Source: JADJWR01 sp964509545
Lineage (GTDB): Bacteria; Pseudomonadota; Gammaproteobacteria; Burkholderiales; Burkholderiaceae_F
Reading direction: 5' to 3'
Assembly (NCBI GenBank): GCA_964509545.1
Contig: CAZDXQ010000010.1
Span: forward strand, 1-64,000
DNA length: 64,000 bases
A model generated the notes under the pieces. That model had not been told where the DNA came from, ran no database searches, and saw nothing but the letters and a program-made list of their open reading frames with translations. This document shows, piece by piece, positions 18,631-28,757 of this stretch (positions are counted from its first letter, which is position 1; every line of letters starts with the position of its first letter). Made by a program: the position numbers and the translations under genes.

Positions 18631-20136
18631 ATGAACGAACAGGCCGAAGTCCGCGAACTGTCCGCGCTGCTGCGCTCGCGGGTGCCGATTATCCTGATCG
18701 AGACGCACGAGGAGCCGCGCATCCTGAAGCTGCTGGAGCGTGCCTGCAATCTCGAACAGCAGGTGCTGTTCCGCTGGAGCATCACCGACGGCATCAGCCG
18801 GCACAGCCGCGACGAAGCCATCTACAACACCAACGAGCTGCGCGACGCGCTCAAGCACATCGACAAGACGGCGCAGAACGGTGTCTACGCCCTGTGCGAC
18901 GCGCACCCGGGCATCAAGGACCCGGTCAACACCCGGCTGATCCGCGAGATCGCGCTGGAACACCAGCGCACGGCGCGCACGCTGGTGCTCGTCAGCCCGC
19001 GGCTCGAGGAGCTGCCGTCCGAGATCCTGCGCCTGGCGGCGCATTTCCGCCCGCAATTGCCGACGCGCGAGGAGATCCGCGGCATCATCCGCGAGGAGGC
19101 GCGGCTGTGGCACACGCAGTCGGGCGAGAAGGCGCGCGCCGACCGCGACGTGATCGAGCTTCTGGTGCTGCACCTGATGGGGCTGGAGCAGGACGACGTG
19201 CGCCGCCTGGTGCGGCAGGCGCTGCGCGCCGACGGCGAGATCAATGCCGACGACCTGCGCCGCGTGCTGACGACCAAGCACGAGGCACTCGGCGGCGCTG
19301 GCGCCCTTGGCTTCGAAACCAGCAGGCTGCGCTTCACCGACGTCGGCGGCCTGTCGCGCCTGAAGCACTGGCTCGAACTGCGCCGCCGGCCGTTTCTCGA
19401 GAGCAAGGGCGCCGAAGCGGTCGACCGGCCGAAGGGCATCGTCCTGCTCGGCGTGCAGGGCGGCGGCAAGAGCTTGGCCGCAAGGGCGATCGCCGGCGAG
19501 TGGAACGTGCCGATCATGCGGCTCGATTTCGGCGCGCTGTACAACAAGTACTACGGCGAGACCGAACGCAACCTGCGCCTGGCGCTGTCCGCCGCAGAAG
19601 GCATGTCGCCCTGCGTACTGTGGGTCGACGAGATCGAAAAGGGCGTGGCCACCGGCTCCGGCGAACACGACGGCGGCGTGTCGCGGCGCGTGCTCGGCAC
19701 GCTGCTCACCTGGCTGTCGGAACGGCAGGCGCCGGTGTTCATCGTCGCCACGGCCAACGACATTGCGCAACTGCCGCCGGAGCTGATCCGCAAGGGGCGC
19801 TTCGACGAGATCTTCTTCGTCGACTTTCCCGGGCCGCAGGCGCGCGAGCAGATCGCGGCGATCCACCTGCGCAGGCGCGGCCACGATCCGGCGCGCTTCG
19901 ACGTCGCCGCTCTTGCCCGCCTGGCCGAAGGATTCACCGGCGCCGAGATCGAGCAGGCGATCGTCGCCGCGTCGTTCGAGACCCGCGCCCGTTCGGCGGC
20001 GCTGTCTTCCGCCGACATCGTCGCCGAACTGCAGCGCACGCGGCCGCTGTCGGTGATCATGGCCGAGCGGATCGATGCGCTGCGCGACTGGGCGCGCGAC
20101 CGCGCGGTCTACGCCGACGACGAGAACATGCCGTAG
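18631..20136 (+). CDS. AAA family ATPase, Ycf46-like
   Basis: The 501-residue protein matches the Ycf46 group, known from plastids, cyanobacteria and many proteobacteria and linked in cyanobacteria to inorganic carbon use; its role here is unknown. Residues 1-230 form the N-terminal region specific to this group. The AAA module has Walker A GVQGGGKS (274-281), LDFGALYNKYYGETERNLR after it, Walker B VLWVDE (329-334), a second region of homology with arginine finger IRKGRFDEIFFVDFP, and a C-terminal lid with GFTGAEIEQAIV. I chose the ATG giving MNEQAEVRELSALL; the 12 codons before it are low-complexity. It is convergent with the AddA-like gene, 30 bases away. Confidence 0.9.
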   Translation: MNEQAEVRELSALLRSRVPIILIETHEEPRILKLLERACNLEQQVLFRWSITDGISRHSRDEAIYNTNELRDALKHIDKTAQNGVYALCDAHPGIKDPVNTRLIREIALEHQRTARTLVLVSPRLEELPSEILRLAAHFRPQLPTREEIRGIIREEARLWHTQSGEKARADRDVIELLVLHLMGLEQDDVRRLVRQALRADGEINADDLRRVLTTKHEALGGAGALGFETSRLRFTDVGGLSRLKHWLELRRRPFLESKGAEAVDRPKGIVLLGVQGGGKSLAARAIAGEWNVPIMRLDFGALYNKYYGETERNLRLALSAAEGMSPCVLWVDEIEKGVATGSGEHDGGVSRRVLGTLLTWLSERQAPVFIVATANDIAQLPPELIRKGRFDEIFFVDFPGPQAREQIAAIHLRRRGHDPARFDVAALARLAEGFTGAEIEQAIVAASFETRARSAALSSADIVAELQRTRPLSVIMAERIDALRDWARDRAVYADDENMP

Positions 20137-20166
20137 CGGCCGACGCAAGCGCGCGCCACGGCGGCG

Positions 20167-23100
20167 TCAACCCGGCACCTCGATCAGCTCGCCTTCCGCC
20201 GTCACCAGCGCCAGCCGAACCGGCTTGTCCTCACGAACGGCGCGCAACACCTGCGCGTAGCGCCGCACCTGCGCCTCGTACTGCGGCCGCTCGGACGGGC
20301 CGACGCGCCACTTGAAATCGATGATCCACAGCGCGTCGGCGGACTCGACCAGGCGGTCGATGCGCAGCAGTTCGCCGTCGGCGGCGACCAGCTCGATTTC
20401 CGCCTGCGCTTCGTCGGCGAAAAGATGCGGCAGCTTCTCGCGCACGCGCGCCGCGGCGGCGGCAGCCGCGGTTGCCTGCTCGCGCGTCAGGCCGTGCGCG
20501 CGCGCGATCGCCTGCACATCGGCGCGGTCGCCCATTTCCAGCAAAGCGTGCCAGGCGCGGCCGAGCCGCTGCGCCTCGGACTCGGGCAACTCGGGCACGC
20601 GCCGGCCGGTCGGCAGCGGCGCCGGCAGGAAGTCGCGCACCTCGCGCGAGCCGCCGGATTGCGTCGGCAACCGGCCGATGGCAGCCTCGCACGAAAGCGC
20701 CTGCGCCGCCTGCAGCCGCGTGTACCAGGTCGGATCGGCGATGCTCCGGCCGCTTTCGCTGCCGCTGGCCACCAGCACTTGGCGGGCGCGCGTGGCCGCC
20801 ACGTAGAGCAGGTTCCAGTCTTCCTGCTCGCGCTGCGCGTCGTCGTCGGCAAACCACGGCGCGCGTGCCTCGTCGCGCCCCCGCTCGCCGCGCGCGACCA
20901 GCGACACATGCGCCGGTGCCGCAGACTGCGCCGGCCAGACGACGAGCACGCTTTCGGCTTCCGGCGTCGGCCGTGTGTGCGCATCGGCAAGGACGACGAT
21001 CTCGGCTTCGAGGCCCTTGGCGCCGTGGATCGTCATCACCCGCACTGCGTTGCCGACATCGGCAAGCCCTTCGTCCGGCGCCTCCTCGGGCGCGTGTCGC
21101 TTCAGGCCGGCCAGTTCGTCGATGAAGCGCGGCAGGCTCGGATAGCGCCCGGCATCGATCGCCAGCGCCAGTTCGATGAAAGCGTCCAGATTAGCCTGCA
21201 CCTGCGCGTGCAGCGCCGCCGGCGCCGCCGCGGCGTAGCGGCGGCGCACGTCGCCTTCGAAGTAGACGCGGTCGAGCAGGTCGTGTACCGGCAGCACGCC
21301 GGCAAGCTCGAGCCAGCGAGTCAGCAGGCGCGCGGCGCGGCAAAGCGGCCGCTCATCGAGCGCGCCGCTGCCGATCTCGTCGCGCTCGTCGCGGCCGCTG
21401 TCCGCGGCGGCAGGACATCCTTGGGCGGGCGCCGAAGCGGGCGACGACGCCACGGCATCCGGCCCCGCCGCCGATGCCGATGCGGCCGCAAGCGCTTGCA
21501 GGCGCTGCCACCAGCTCGCGCCCGGTGCGGCTGCCAGCGCGATCAGATCGTCGTCGGAGCAGCCGAAAATCGGCGCGCGCAGCGCTCTCGCCAGGCGCAG
21601 GTCAGCCGACGGCGTGGTCAGGAATTCGAGCAGGGCGGTCAGGTCGTCGGCCTCGGTCGTGGCCAGCAGGCCGCCACGGCGATCGCTGACGAAGGGGATA
21701 CCGGCGTCGCGCAGCGCGCGCTCGTATTCGGCCAGGTGCGTGCGCCGGCGCACCAGCAGCAGCACGTCGGAAAAGCGCGCCGCGCGTTGCCCGCCATCCT
21801 CGGCAACGCGCAGCGTCGCCACCCAGCGCGTGATCTCGCGGGCCAGTTGCTGGCCTTCGCGATAACGCGTCTGCGCATCACGCTCGGCGCGGGCCGTGGT
21901 GAGCACATCGCGCAGACTGCCGTCCGGCGTGCGCTCCATTGCCGGGGCGACCGGCGCCAGCGGCAGCAGCACGAAGGCGCCGGCGGCCCTCGCCCGCGTG
22001 CTCTGCGCCTGGTACAGCGGATTACCCGGCATCGTCAGGTTGAGCACGTCGACCAGCCCCTGCGCGTTGCGGCGGGTGACGTTGGTGCGCAGGTGCGTGG
22101 CGCCGAAGCTGCGGCACAGCAGCTCGATCGCCGCGTCGAAGACGCGCGGCTCGGCGCGGCGGAAGCGGTAGATCGACTGCTTGGGGTCGCCGACGACGAA
22201 CACGCTCGGCCGGTCCGCTGCCGCGCCCTCTTCGGCCTCGCCGTAGCCCGCCAGCCACGACTGCAGCACCTGCCATTGCAGCGGGTTGGTGTCCTGGAAC
22301 TCGTCGATCAGGATGTGGCGGTAGCGCGCGTCGAGCCGCACCTGCATGTAGGCCGCGTGGTCGGCATCGGCGAGCAGGCGGTGCGCCTGCCACTCGAGGT
22401 CGGTGAAGTCGAGCGCCTGCTGCTGCGCCTTCAGCCGCTGGTAGGCGGCGATCAGCAGCCGGCCGCAGGCCAGCGCCGCCTCGTTCAGCTTCAGCGCCCG
22501 CCAGTTGCGCTGCTCGGCGATCAGCCGCTGCAGGCTGTCGACGACCGTGCCGTGCGCCTGCGCGTAGCGCTGCGCCTGCGCCGGCGCCAGCTTCGGGGCG
22601 ATGCGCTCCGGCAGCAGCGTTGCGATCGGCGTCTGGCTGTTGGTCAGCACGATCAGGCAGGCGTCGCGGAAGTCCTGCGCCGGATCGGCCTGCGGGGCCG
22701 CCAGCCACTGCCGCGCCCGGACCGCCGCCTGCTCCGCGTTCTTCAGCGGCGTGGCGAGCGCAGGCCACAGGTCGGCCAGCGCGCCGATGGCCTCGACGAA
22801 ATCGGCGCTGCGCAGCCGGCGGCGCGGATCGGTGTCGCCGGCACCACGCAGCGGCGCCAGCGCCCGCGCCACGGCGGTTTCTTCGTCGTCGCCGGCGAAA
22901 CTCCACCATTCGGCACGCTTGTTCAGGAACTGCATCAGCAGCCAGCGCGCGGAATCCTCGCCGATGTCGTCGAGCAGCCACTCCCACGCCGCGCGCTGCG
23001 CCGCGTTCTCCGGCCGCAGCAGCAGCGCGGTGAAGTGCAGCCAGGCGTCGGCGCGCAGGCGGTCGATCGCCTCGAGCAGCACCGGCGCATACGGCACGCC

Positions 23101-23535
23101 GGCGCCGAGCGGCGCGCTGCCGACCAGATGCCAGAACCAGCCGTGGAACGTTTCGATCGCCATCGGCACGCGCGCCGTCAGCACGCGCTCGTACAGATTG
23201 CGCGCCGGGACGACCGCCGCGTGTGCCGCCTCGGTGGTCATGCCGCGCTGCTGCAGCCACTCGACCACGGCGTCGTCACCGGCGTCCGCCAGGTGTTGCA
23301 GTTCCTTTAGCAGCCGCGCCCGCATCTCCTGCGCCGCGCGGCGGGTAAAGGTGATGGCGAGGATCTGCCCCGGCGCGGCGCCGTCGAGCAGTGCGCGCAC
23401 AGCGCGGCCGACGAGCAGCCAGGTCTTGCCGCTGCCGGCGCACGCTTCGACGACGGCGCTGCGGCGCGGATCGCAGGCGCGGCGCGTGAATTCCTCTTCG
23501 CCGATCGGCCGGTCGTCGGCAAGATACTCGCTCAC
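20167..23535 (-). CDS. addA: UvrD/RecB-type helicase-nuclease, AddA-like
   Basis: With its partner this should process double-strand DNA ends for RecA-dependent repair, as AddAB or RecBCD do. The 1122-residue protein has Walker A ACAGSGKT (31-38), the SF1 motif ITFTRRAAQEM, the DEFQDTN Walker B, GDPKQSIYRFRRAE (motif III), IHGAKGLE and LLYVAATRAR (motif VI). The C-terminal RecB-like nuclease carries RIDRLVE and IIDFKW with Asp1073 and Lys1075, a PD-(D/E)XK site. The start is GTG giving (M)SEYLADDRPIGEEEF, overlapping the stop of the upstream gene in a GTGA junction, so the two are coupled. The family name is by motif; RecB is the alternative, but no recC or recD is here. Confidence 0.87.
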   Translation of the reverse strand: MSEYLADDRPIGEEEFTRRACDPRRSAVVEACAGSGKTWLLVGRAVRALLDGAAPGQILAITFTRRAAQEMRARLLKELQHLADAGDDAVVEWLQQRGMTTEAAHAAVVPARNLYERVLTARVPMAIETFHGWFWHLVGSAPLGAGVPYAPVLLEAIDRLRADAWLHFTALLLRPENAAQRAAWEWLLDDIGEDSARWLLMQFLNKRAEWWSFAGDDEETAVARALAPLRGAGDTDPRRRLRSADFVEAIGALADLWPALATPLKNAEQAAVRARQWLAAPQADPAQDFRDACLIVLTNSQTPIATLLPERIAPKLAPAQAQRYAQAHGTVVDSLQRLIAEQRNWRALKLNEAALACGRLLIAAYQRLKAQQQALDFTDLEWQAHRLLADADHAAYMQVRLDARYRHILIDEFQDTNPLQWQVLQSWLAGYGEAEEGAAADRPSVFVVGDPKQSIYRFRRAEPRVFDAAIELLCRSFGATHLRTNVTRRNAQGLVDVLNLTMPGNPLYQAQSTRARAAGAFVLLPLAPVAPAMERTPDGSLRDVLTTARAERDAQTRYREGQQLAREITRWVATLRVAEDGGQRAARFSDVLLLVRRRTHLAEYERALRDAGIPFVSDRRGGLLATTEADDLTALLEFLTTPSADLRLARALRAPIFGCSDDDLIALAAAPGASWWQRLQALAAASASAAGPDAVASSPASAPAQGCPAAADSGRDERDEIGSGALDERPLCRAARLLTRWLELAGVLPVHDLLDRVYFEGDVRRRYAAAAPAALHAQVQANLDAFIELALAIDAGRYPSLPRFIDELAGLKRHAPEEAPDEGLADVGNAVRVMTIHGAKGLEAEIVVLADAHTRPTPEAESVLVVWPAQSAAPAHVSLVARGERGRDEARAPWFADDDAQREQEDWNLLYVAATRARQVLVASGSESGRSIADPTWYTRLQAAQALSCEAAIGRLPTQSGGSREVRDFLPAPLPTGRRVPELPESEAQRLGRAWHALLEMGDRADVQAIARAHGLTREQATAAAAAAARVREKLPHLFADEAQAEIELVAADGELLRIDRLVESADALWIIDFKWRVGPSERPQYEAQVRRYAQVLRAVREDKPVRLALVTAEGELIEVPG

Positions 23536-26318
23536 GGGGCCGCCTCGGCGTCGGCAGGACGCTCGCCGTCCGGCTCCCAGTAGTCGCGCCGGCACAGGCC
23601 GCGCATCTCGCAGTAGGCGCACACCGCCTCGGCGCCGATCGCCGGCAGCGGCGCGCCGTCGGCGACGCGCTGCAGGTCCGCCTGCAGTCGCGCCGCCACC
23701 GAATCGACGAGGGTGTCGAACGGCTGCGGCACGGAAACGGTCTCGACGCCGCGCCGGTCCTCGCGCGCGCGCTCGAAGCTGACATAGGCGGCAGATCGCG
23801 AAGGCCGCGCCAGCAGCAGGCCGTAGAAGGGGAGCTGTACGTCTTCGCCCGGCTCCTTCAATGCGCGCTTGAGCGCGTCGGCGGCGCGCGCCTTGTAGTC
23901 GAGCAGCAGTGCGCTGCCCTGGCCGTCTTCGTCGATGCGATCGAGCCGGCCATGCAGTTCGATTTCGCGCCCGTCGCGCAACGCGATGCGCTGAGCCAGC
24001 GGTTTCTCCGCAGCGCCGAAGCGCCAGCCCTGCGCCGCATGTTCGCGCAGCCAGTCGAGGTAGCCGTCGACCAGACCGTCGAAACGACGGGCGAAAGCGA
24101 GCATCGCCGGCGCGCTCTCGACCAGCGGGTCGAAGACGCTGCGCGCGTGCCGGCGCAGGCTGTCGGCAAGCTGCTGCCGGTCGATCGAATCGAAGGCCGC
24201 TGGCCCCCACTCGACGTGAAAGCGCTTGAGCACGGCATGCAGCGCCTCGCCGAAGTCGCGCTTGTCCGGCATCTCGATCACGTCTTCCGGCTCGGCGAGC
24301 CGCAGCAGGCAACGCGCGTAAAACTGGTAGGCGCAGTCGACCAGGCTCTGGCACTGGCTGGCCGAGACGCGGCCGGGAAGCAGGCCTGCGGCGCTTGGCG
24401 CCGGACGCGCGGCTGCAGCCGGCGCGACCGCGAATGTCTGCCCTGCCGTCGGGCGCAGCAGATCGTCGCCGAGCGCGCGCTGCGCGACGAACTGCAGCCG
24501 CTGCAGCAGTGGCGACAGCGCATTGGGCTCGTCGCCGCGGTGCGTGCGCCAGGTCACGGCAACGCGCGGCACGTTGGCGATCAGTGCCGCAAGCTGCGCC
24601 GCCTGGCCGCGCAACGTCTCCTCGGCAGTGTCCAGGCCGAGCTCGGCGCGCACCGCGTTCGACATGAACAACAGTTCGGCAGGCACGGCAGGCAGGTGCT
24701 GCGCGTCGGCGCCGATCAGCAGCGCGGCGTCGAAAGGCCGCAGCGCCGTCGCCGCCAGCGACACCATGACCACCGGCGAGTCGACCTGTGTGTCGACGAA
24801 CGCCGCGTCCTCGAAGCGCGCGGCGAGCAGCGCGCGAAACTCGGCGAGCGAGGCGCGGCCGCCGATCGCCGACAGCTCCGTCCCGAGCTGGTCGATCTCG
24901 CGCAACACGGCGCGGCCGACGGCATCGGCGGCCAGCGCGACGCGCATGCCGAGCGCGTCGAGCGCGGCGTCGAGCGCGCGAAGATGCGCGGCCAGCGTCG
25001 GGCCAGCCTGCTGCGTGAGCTGCCGCTGCGCGACGATCAGGTCCAGCACTTCGCGCGCGCCTTGCGCGGCCAATGCCTCGGCCGGGCCGCGGCCGGCGAG
25101 CTGCACCAGTGCGCGGCGGATCGCCTCAGCGCCCTGCAGGGCGCCGGCGGCGCGGATCGCCGCCTCGAACGCCGCCACCCGCTGCGCCTTGTCCGTCCGT
25201 CCGGCCAGCGTGAAGCTGGATTTCAGCCAATCGAGCAGGTCGCGCCAGTACAGGTCGTCGGCGACGAGGTCGTACCAGCGCATCACCGCCGCCGCGGCGC
25301 TGGTGGTCGAGAGCTTCCAGCCGGTCTCGTCCCGCACGAGCACGCGGACCCGTTCGAGCAGCGCGCGCACGCGCCTCGCCGTCAGCCGGTCGAGCGCGAC
25401 CAGCGCGATCGACTCGACGCCTTCGCGGCGCCATTCGAGCACCTGCCGCGCAACAGCGCCGGCCTCGTCCTCCAGCGACGAGGCGGCGATCAGATCCAGC
25501 GGCCGCCGACCAGCCGGCGTCCCGGCGAGCGCGCCGGCGCGCAGCGCGATCGGCCGCGGCGCTTCGATCCCCGCCATTTCCGGCCAGGCGGCGGCCAGCA
25601 GCGGTCGCTGCGCCAGCGCGGCGCGGAGGTCGGCCTGCACGAGCAGCACCGGCGCGCGCTGCGCCCAGCGCTGCAGGAAGGCCTCTTCCCAGGCCGCTAT
25701 ACCCCCACCGGCTTGACCGCCGAGATACACGAGCGGGCCGGCGGCCGCTTCCGCGCGCTTCTGCAACTCGCGCAACGCCGCCGCGGCGCCATCGTCGGCG
25801 CCGCGGCGCGCGTGCCACAGCTGCAGCACCAGCTGCGCCTGTGGCTGCAATGCGCGGGTCGCGCGGCGGTGAAAGTGGCGCGCGAGGCTGGCCTGCAGAC
25901 GCCCGGCGAACGCCTCGGCGTCGCCGATCGCGGCCAGGCTCAGTTCGTCGGCAAGCTGGGCGATGGCGGCTGCCAGCGACCACAGCGCCGCCGCCTGCGC
26001 GCCAAAGGCATCGCGCACCCAGGCGTTGGCGCGCAGCGCGGCGAACAGTTCGGCCTGGGCTGCGGTCGTCGATCGCAGCGGCCGCCCGAGCCATGCGGAA
26101 AGCGGCGCGATGCGCGGCGGGATGAAGGCCGCCCCGCCCAGCTGCGCGCGCAGCGCGGCACGGGCGCGAACGGCATGCGCGCCGGCAGGCACCAGCCACA
26201 GCAGCCGGTGCAGCGTGGCCGCGGACAGGCGCAGGCGCTCGGCGAGTTCGGCAACGGCGGCCGCGGCCTGCGGCCAGAAGCTCTCGTCAGCGGCAAGTCG
26301 GAGGCGATCGATCGGCAT
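23532..26318 (-). CDS. addB: PD-(D/E)XK nuclease, AddB-like
   Basis: This 928-residue protein pairs with the AddA-like helicase. The C-terminus carries a RecB-type nuclease with ELHGRLDRID and LLLDYK as catalytic strand motifs and a QLPFYG helix. Cysteines fit an AddB-type iron-sulfur cluster: upstream Cys in VDCAYQFYARC and the downstream set CAYCEMRGLC. The helicase-like region keeps weak motifs only, and the N-terminus (LVPAGAHAVRARAAL) lacks a GxGKT Walker A, so ATP hydrolysis by this subunit is doubtful. I chose the ATG giving MPIDRLRLAADESFWP. It is divergent from trxA by about 180 bases. Confidence 0.83.
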   Translation of the reverse strand: MPIDRLRLAADESFWPQAAAAVAELAERLRLSAATLHRLLWLVPAGAHAVRARAALRAQLGGAAFIPPRIAPLSAWLGRPLRSTTAAQAELFAALRANAWVRDAFGAQAAALWSLAAAIAQLADELSLAAIGDAEAFAGRLQASLARHFHRRATRALQPQAQLVLQLWHARRGADDGAAAALRELQKRAEAAAGPLVYLGGQAGGGIAAWEEAFLQRWAQRAPVLLVQADLRAALAQRPLLAAAWPEMAGIEAPRPIALRAGALAGTPAGRRPLDLIAASSLEDEAGAVARQVLEWRREGVESIALVALDRLTARRVRALLERVRVLVRDETGWKLSTTSAAAAVMRWYDLVADDLYWRDLLDWLKSSFTLAGRTDKAQRVAAFEAAIRAAGALQGAEAIRRALVQLAGRGPAEALAAQGAREVLDLIVAQRQLTQQAGPTLAAHLRALDAALDALGMRVALAADAVGRAVLREIDQLGTELSAIGGRASLAEFRALLAARFEDAAFVDTQVDSPVVMVSLAATALRPFDAALLIGADAQHLPAVPAELLFMSNAVRAELGLDTAEETLRGQAAQLAALIANVPRVAVTWRTHRGDEPNALSPLLQRLQFVAQRALGDDLLRPTAGQTFAVAPAAAARPAPSAAGLLPGRVSASQCQSLVDCAYQFYARCLLRLAEPEDVIEMPDKRDFGEALHAVLKRFHVEWGPAAFDSIDRQQLADSLRRHARSVFDPLVESAPAMLAFARRFDGLVDGYLDWLREHAAQGWRFGAAEKPLAQRIALRDGREIELHGRLDRIDEDGQGSALLLDYKARAADALKRALKEPGEDVQLPFYGLLLARPSRSAAYVSFERAREDRRGVETVSVPQPFDTLVDSVAARLQADLQRVADGAPLPAIGAEAVCAYCEMRGLCRRDYWEPDGERPADAEAAP

Positions 26319-26496
26319 CGGCCGATTGTAGGAAGCGGGTCGCCGGCCGCGCACGGCGCGCCCGCAGTGCTAACATTGCCGCAACTTTGGCCGTCGCCCC
26401 CGCGTGTAGGGGGCGCTGCTGGCCGGTCCAGATCCCCGTCTTTCCCCACCGTCTTCCCGATTCCGCGCGCCGCGTCCGGCGCAGAGAGGATATGTC

Positions 26497-26823
26497 ATGA
26501 GCCAGGACATCAAGTACGTGAGCGACGCGTCGTTCGAATCCGATGTGCTGAAGGCCGACCAGCCGGTGCTGGTCGACTACTGGGCAGAATGGTGCGGCCC
26601 TTGCCGGATGATCGCGCCGATCCTCGATGAGGTGGCCGGCGACTACAAGGGCAAGCTTACGGTGGCCAAGCTGAATGTCGACGAGAACCAGGCCACGCCG
26701 GCGAAATACGGCATCCGCGGCATTCCGACGCTGATGCTGTTCAAGAACGGCGCGGTGGTCGGCACCAAGGTCGGCGCCCTGTCCAAGTCGCAACTGACCG
26801 CCTTCATCGACAGCAACATCTAG
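26497..26823 (+). CDS. trxA: Thioredoxin 1
   Basis: Cytoplasmic thioredoxin reduces protein disulfides with electrons from thioredoxin reductase. The 108-residue protein has the exact family length, the active site WCGPC (32-36), the buried Asp in VLVDYWA and the cis-proline in GIRGIPTLMLF near 77. A GAGAGGAT Shine-Dalgarno precedes the ATG. It lies just upstream of rho, a linkage also found in E. coli. The 178 bases upstream contain a TAACAT -10-like box (26371-26376) without a clear -35. Confidence 0.98.
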   Translation: MSQDIKYVSDASFESDVLKADQPVLVDYWAEWCGPCRMIAPILDEVAGDYKGKLTVAKLNVDENQATPAKYGIRGIPTLMLFKNGAVVGTKVGALSKSQLTAFIDSNI

Positions 26824-26919
26824 CCGGAGATGGCCGGCGCCAGAAGCGCCGGCCACATCTCTGTCTCCCTCGCGGGCGCCTGCCTGTCCCTCGGCGCCCC
26901 ACTACTCCCGCCGAAGCTT

Positions 26920-28182
<1,263 letters not shown>

Positions 28183-28311
28183 CCGCCTCCTGCAGACCGG
28201 CGCTCGCGCGGTTTGCCCGTCACTGACGATTCGGCGATAATCCGGCGCTTTCCCGGCCCGGCACGTGGCCCGAACGTGGTTCGGACTGGCGGCCGCATCG
28301 AAAGAGGACCT

Positions 28312-28626
28312 ATGAAACCCGGCATCCACCCTGAATACCGCGAGGTCGTCTTCCAGGACATCTCAAACGATTACAGCTTCATCACCCGCTCCACGCTGCA
28401 GACCAGGGAAACCATCACCTGGAAGGACGGCAAGGAGTACCCGCTGTACAAGCTCGAAACGTCCTCCGAATCGCATCCGTTCTACACCGGCGCCCAGACG
28501 CGCGTCGTCGAGACCGGCCGGGTGGAGAAATTCCGCCAGAAGTTCGCTGCCAAGACGCAGCAGGTCAATGCCGCGGCCGCCGCGGCAGCGGCAGAAGCCA
28601 GCGAGGCGAAGAAACGCCGCCGCTGA
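28312..28626 (+). CDS. rpmE2: 50S ribosomal protein L31 type B
   Basis: L31 bridges the ribosomal subunits. The 104-residue product is the zinc-free (C-minus, type B) form: no cysteine is present, and it shows MKPGIHPEYREVVFQDISND and ESHPFYTGAQTRVVETGRVEKF. A GAGGA Shine-Dalgarno lies at good distance. Relative to the usual 80-90 residues there is an extra alanine-rich, basic C-terminal tail (about 88-104, ending EAKKRRR). It follows rho, as L31 genes often do, and ends at a strong intrinsic terminator. Type B L31 is often under zinc control, but I see no Zur-like palindrome upstream. Confidence 0.94.
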   Translation: MKPGIHPEYREVVFQDISNDYSFITRSTLQTRETITWKDGKEYPLYKLETSSESHPFYTGAQTRVVETGRVEKFRQKFAAKTQQVNAAAAAAAAEASEAKKRRR

Positions 28627-28650
28627 GCGGAAAGCTTCGGTCGCATCCCG

Positions 28651-28675
28651 GGGCAGCGTGGGCTGCCCTTTTTTT
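28651..28675 (+). terminator. Intrinsic terminator after rpmE2
   Basis: GGGCAGC pairs with GCTGCCC around a GTGG loop and is followed by seven T residues, a textbook rho-independent terminator that ends the rho-rpmE2 transcript. Confidence 0.92.
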
Positions 28676-28757
28676 CGTCCGCGCGCTGCCGGTGCGAAGC
28701 GCCGACGGGGTGTTGGCCATGGCGCCGACGCCCTAACATGCGCCCCGGAACCCACAC

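Noticed and set aside
20425..23310. A 961-codon open frame opposite the AddA-like gene
   Set aside because: Antisense composition (Arg/Gln/Leu-rich, no domain) and complete overlap with a gene having all SF1 helicase motifs.
23952..26630. An 892-codon open frame opposite the AddB-like gene, reaching into trxA
   Set aside because: It crosses the divergent trxA promoter and start, lacks protein-like composition and has no motif.
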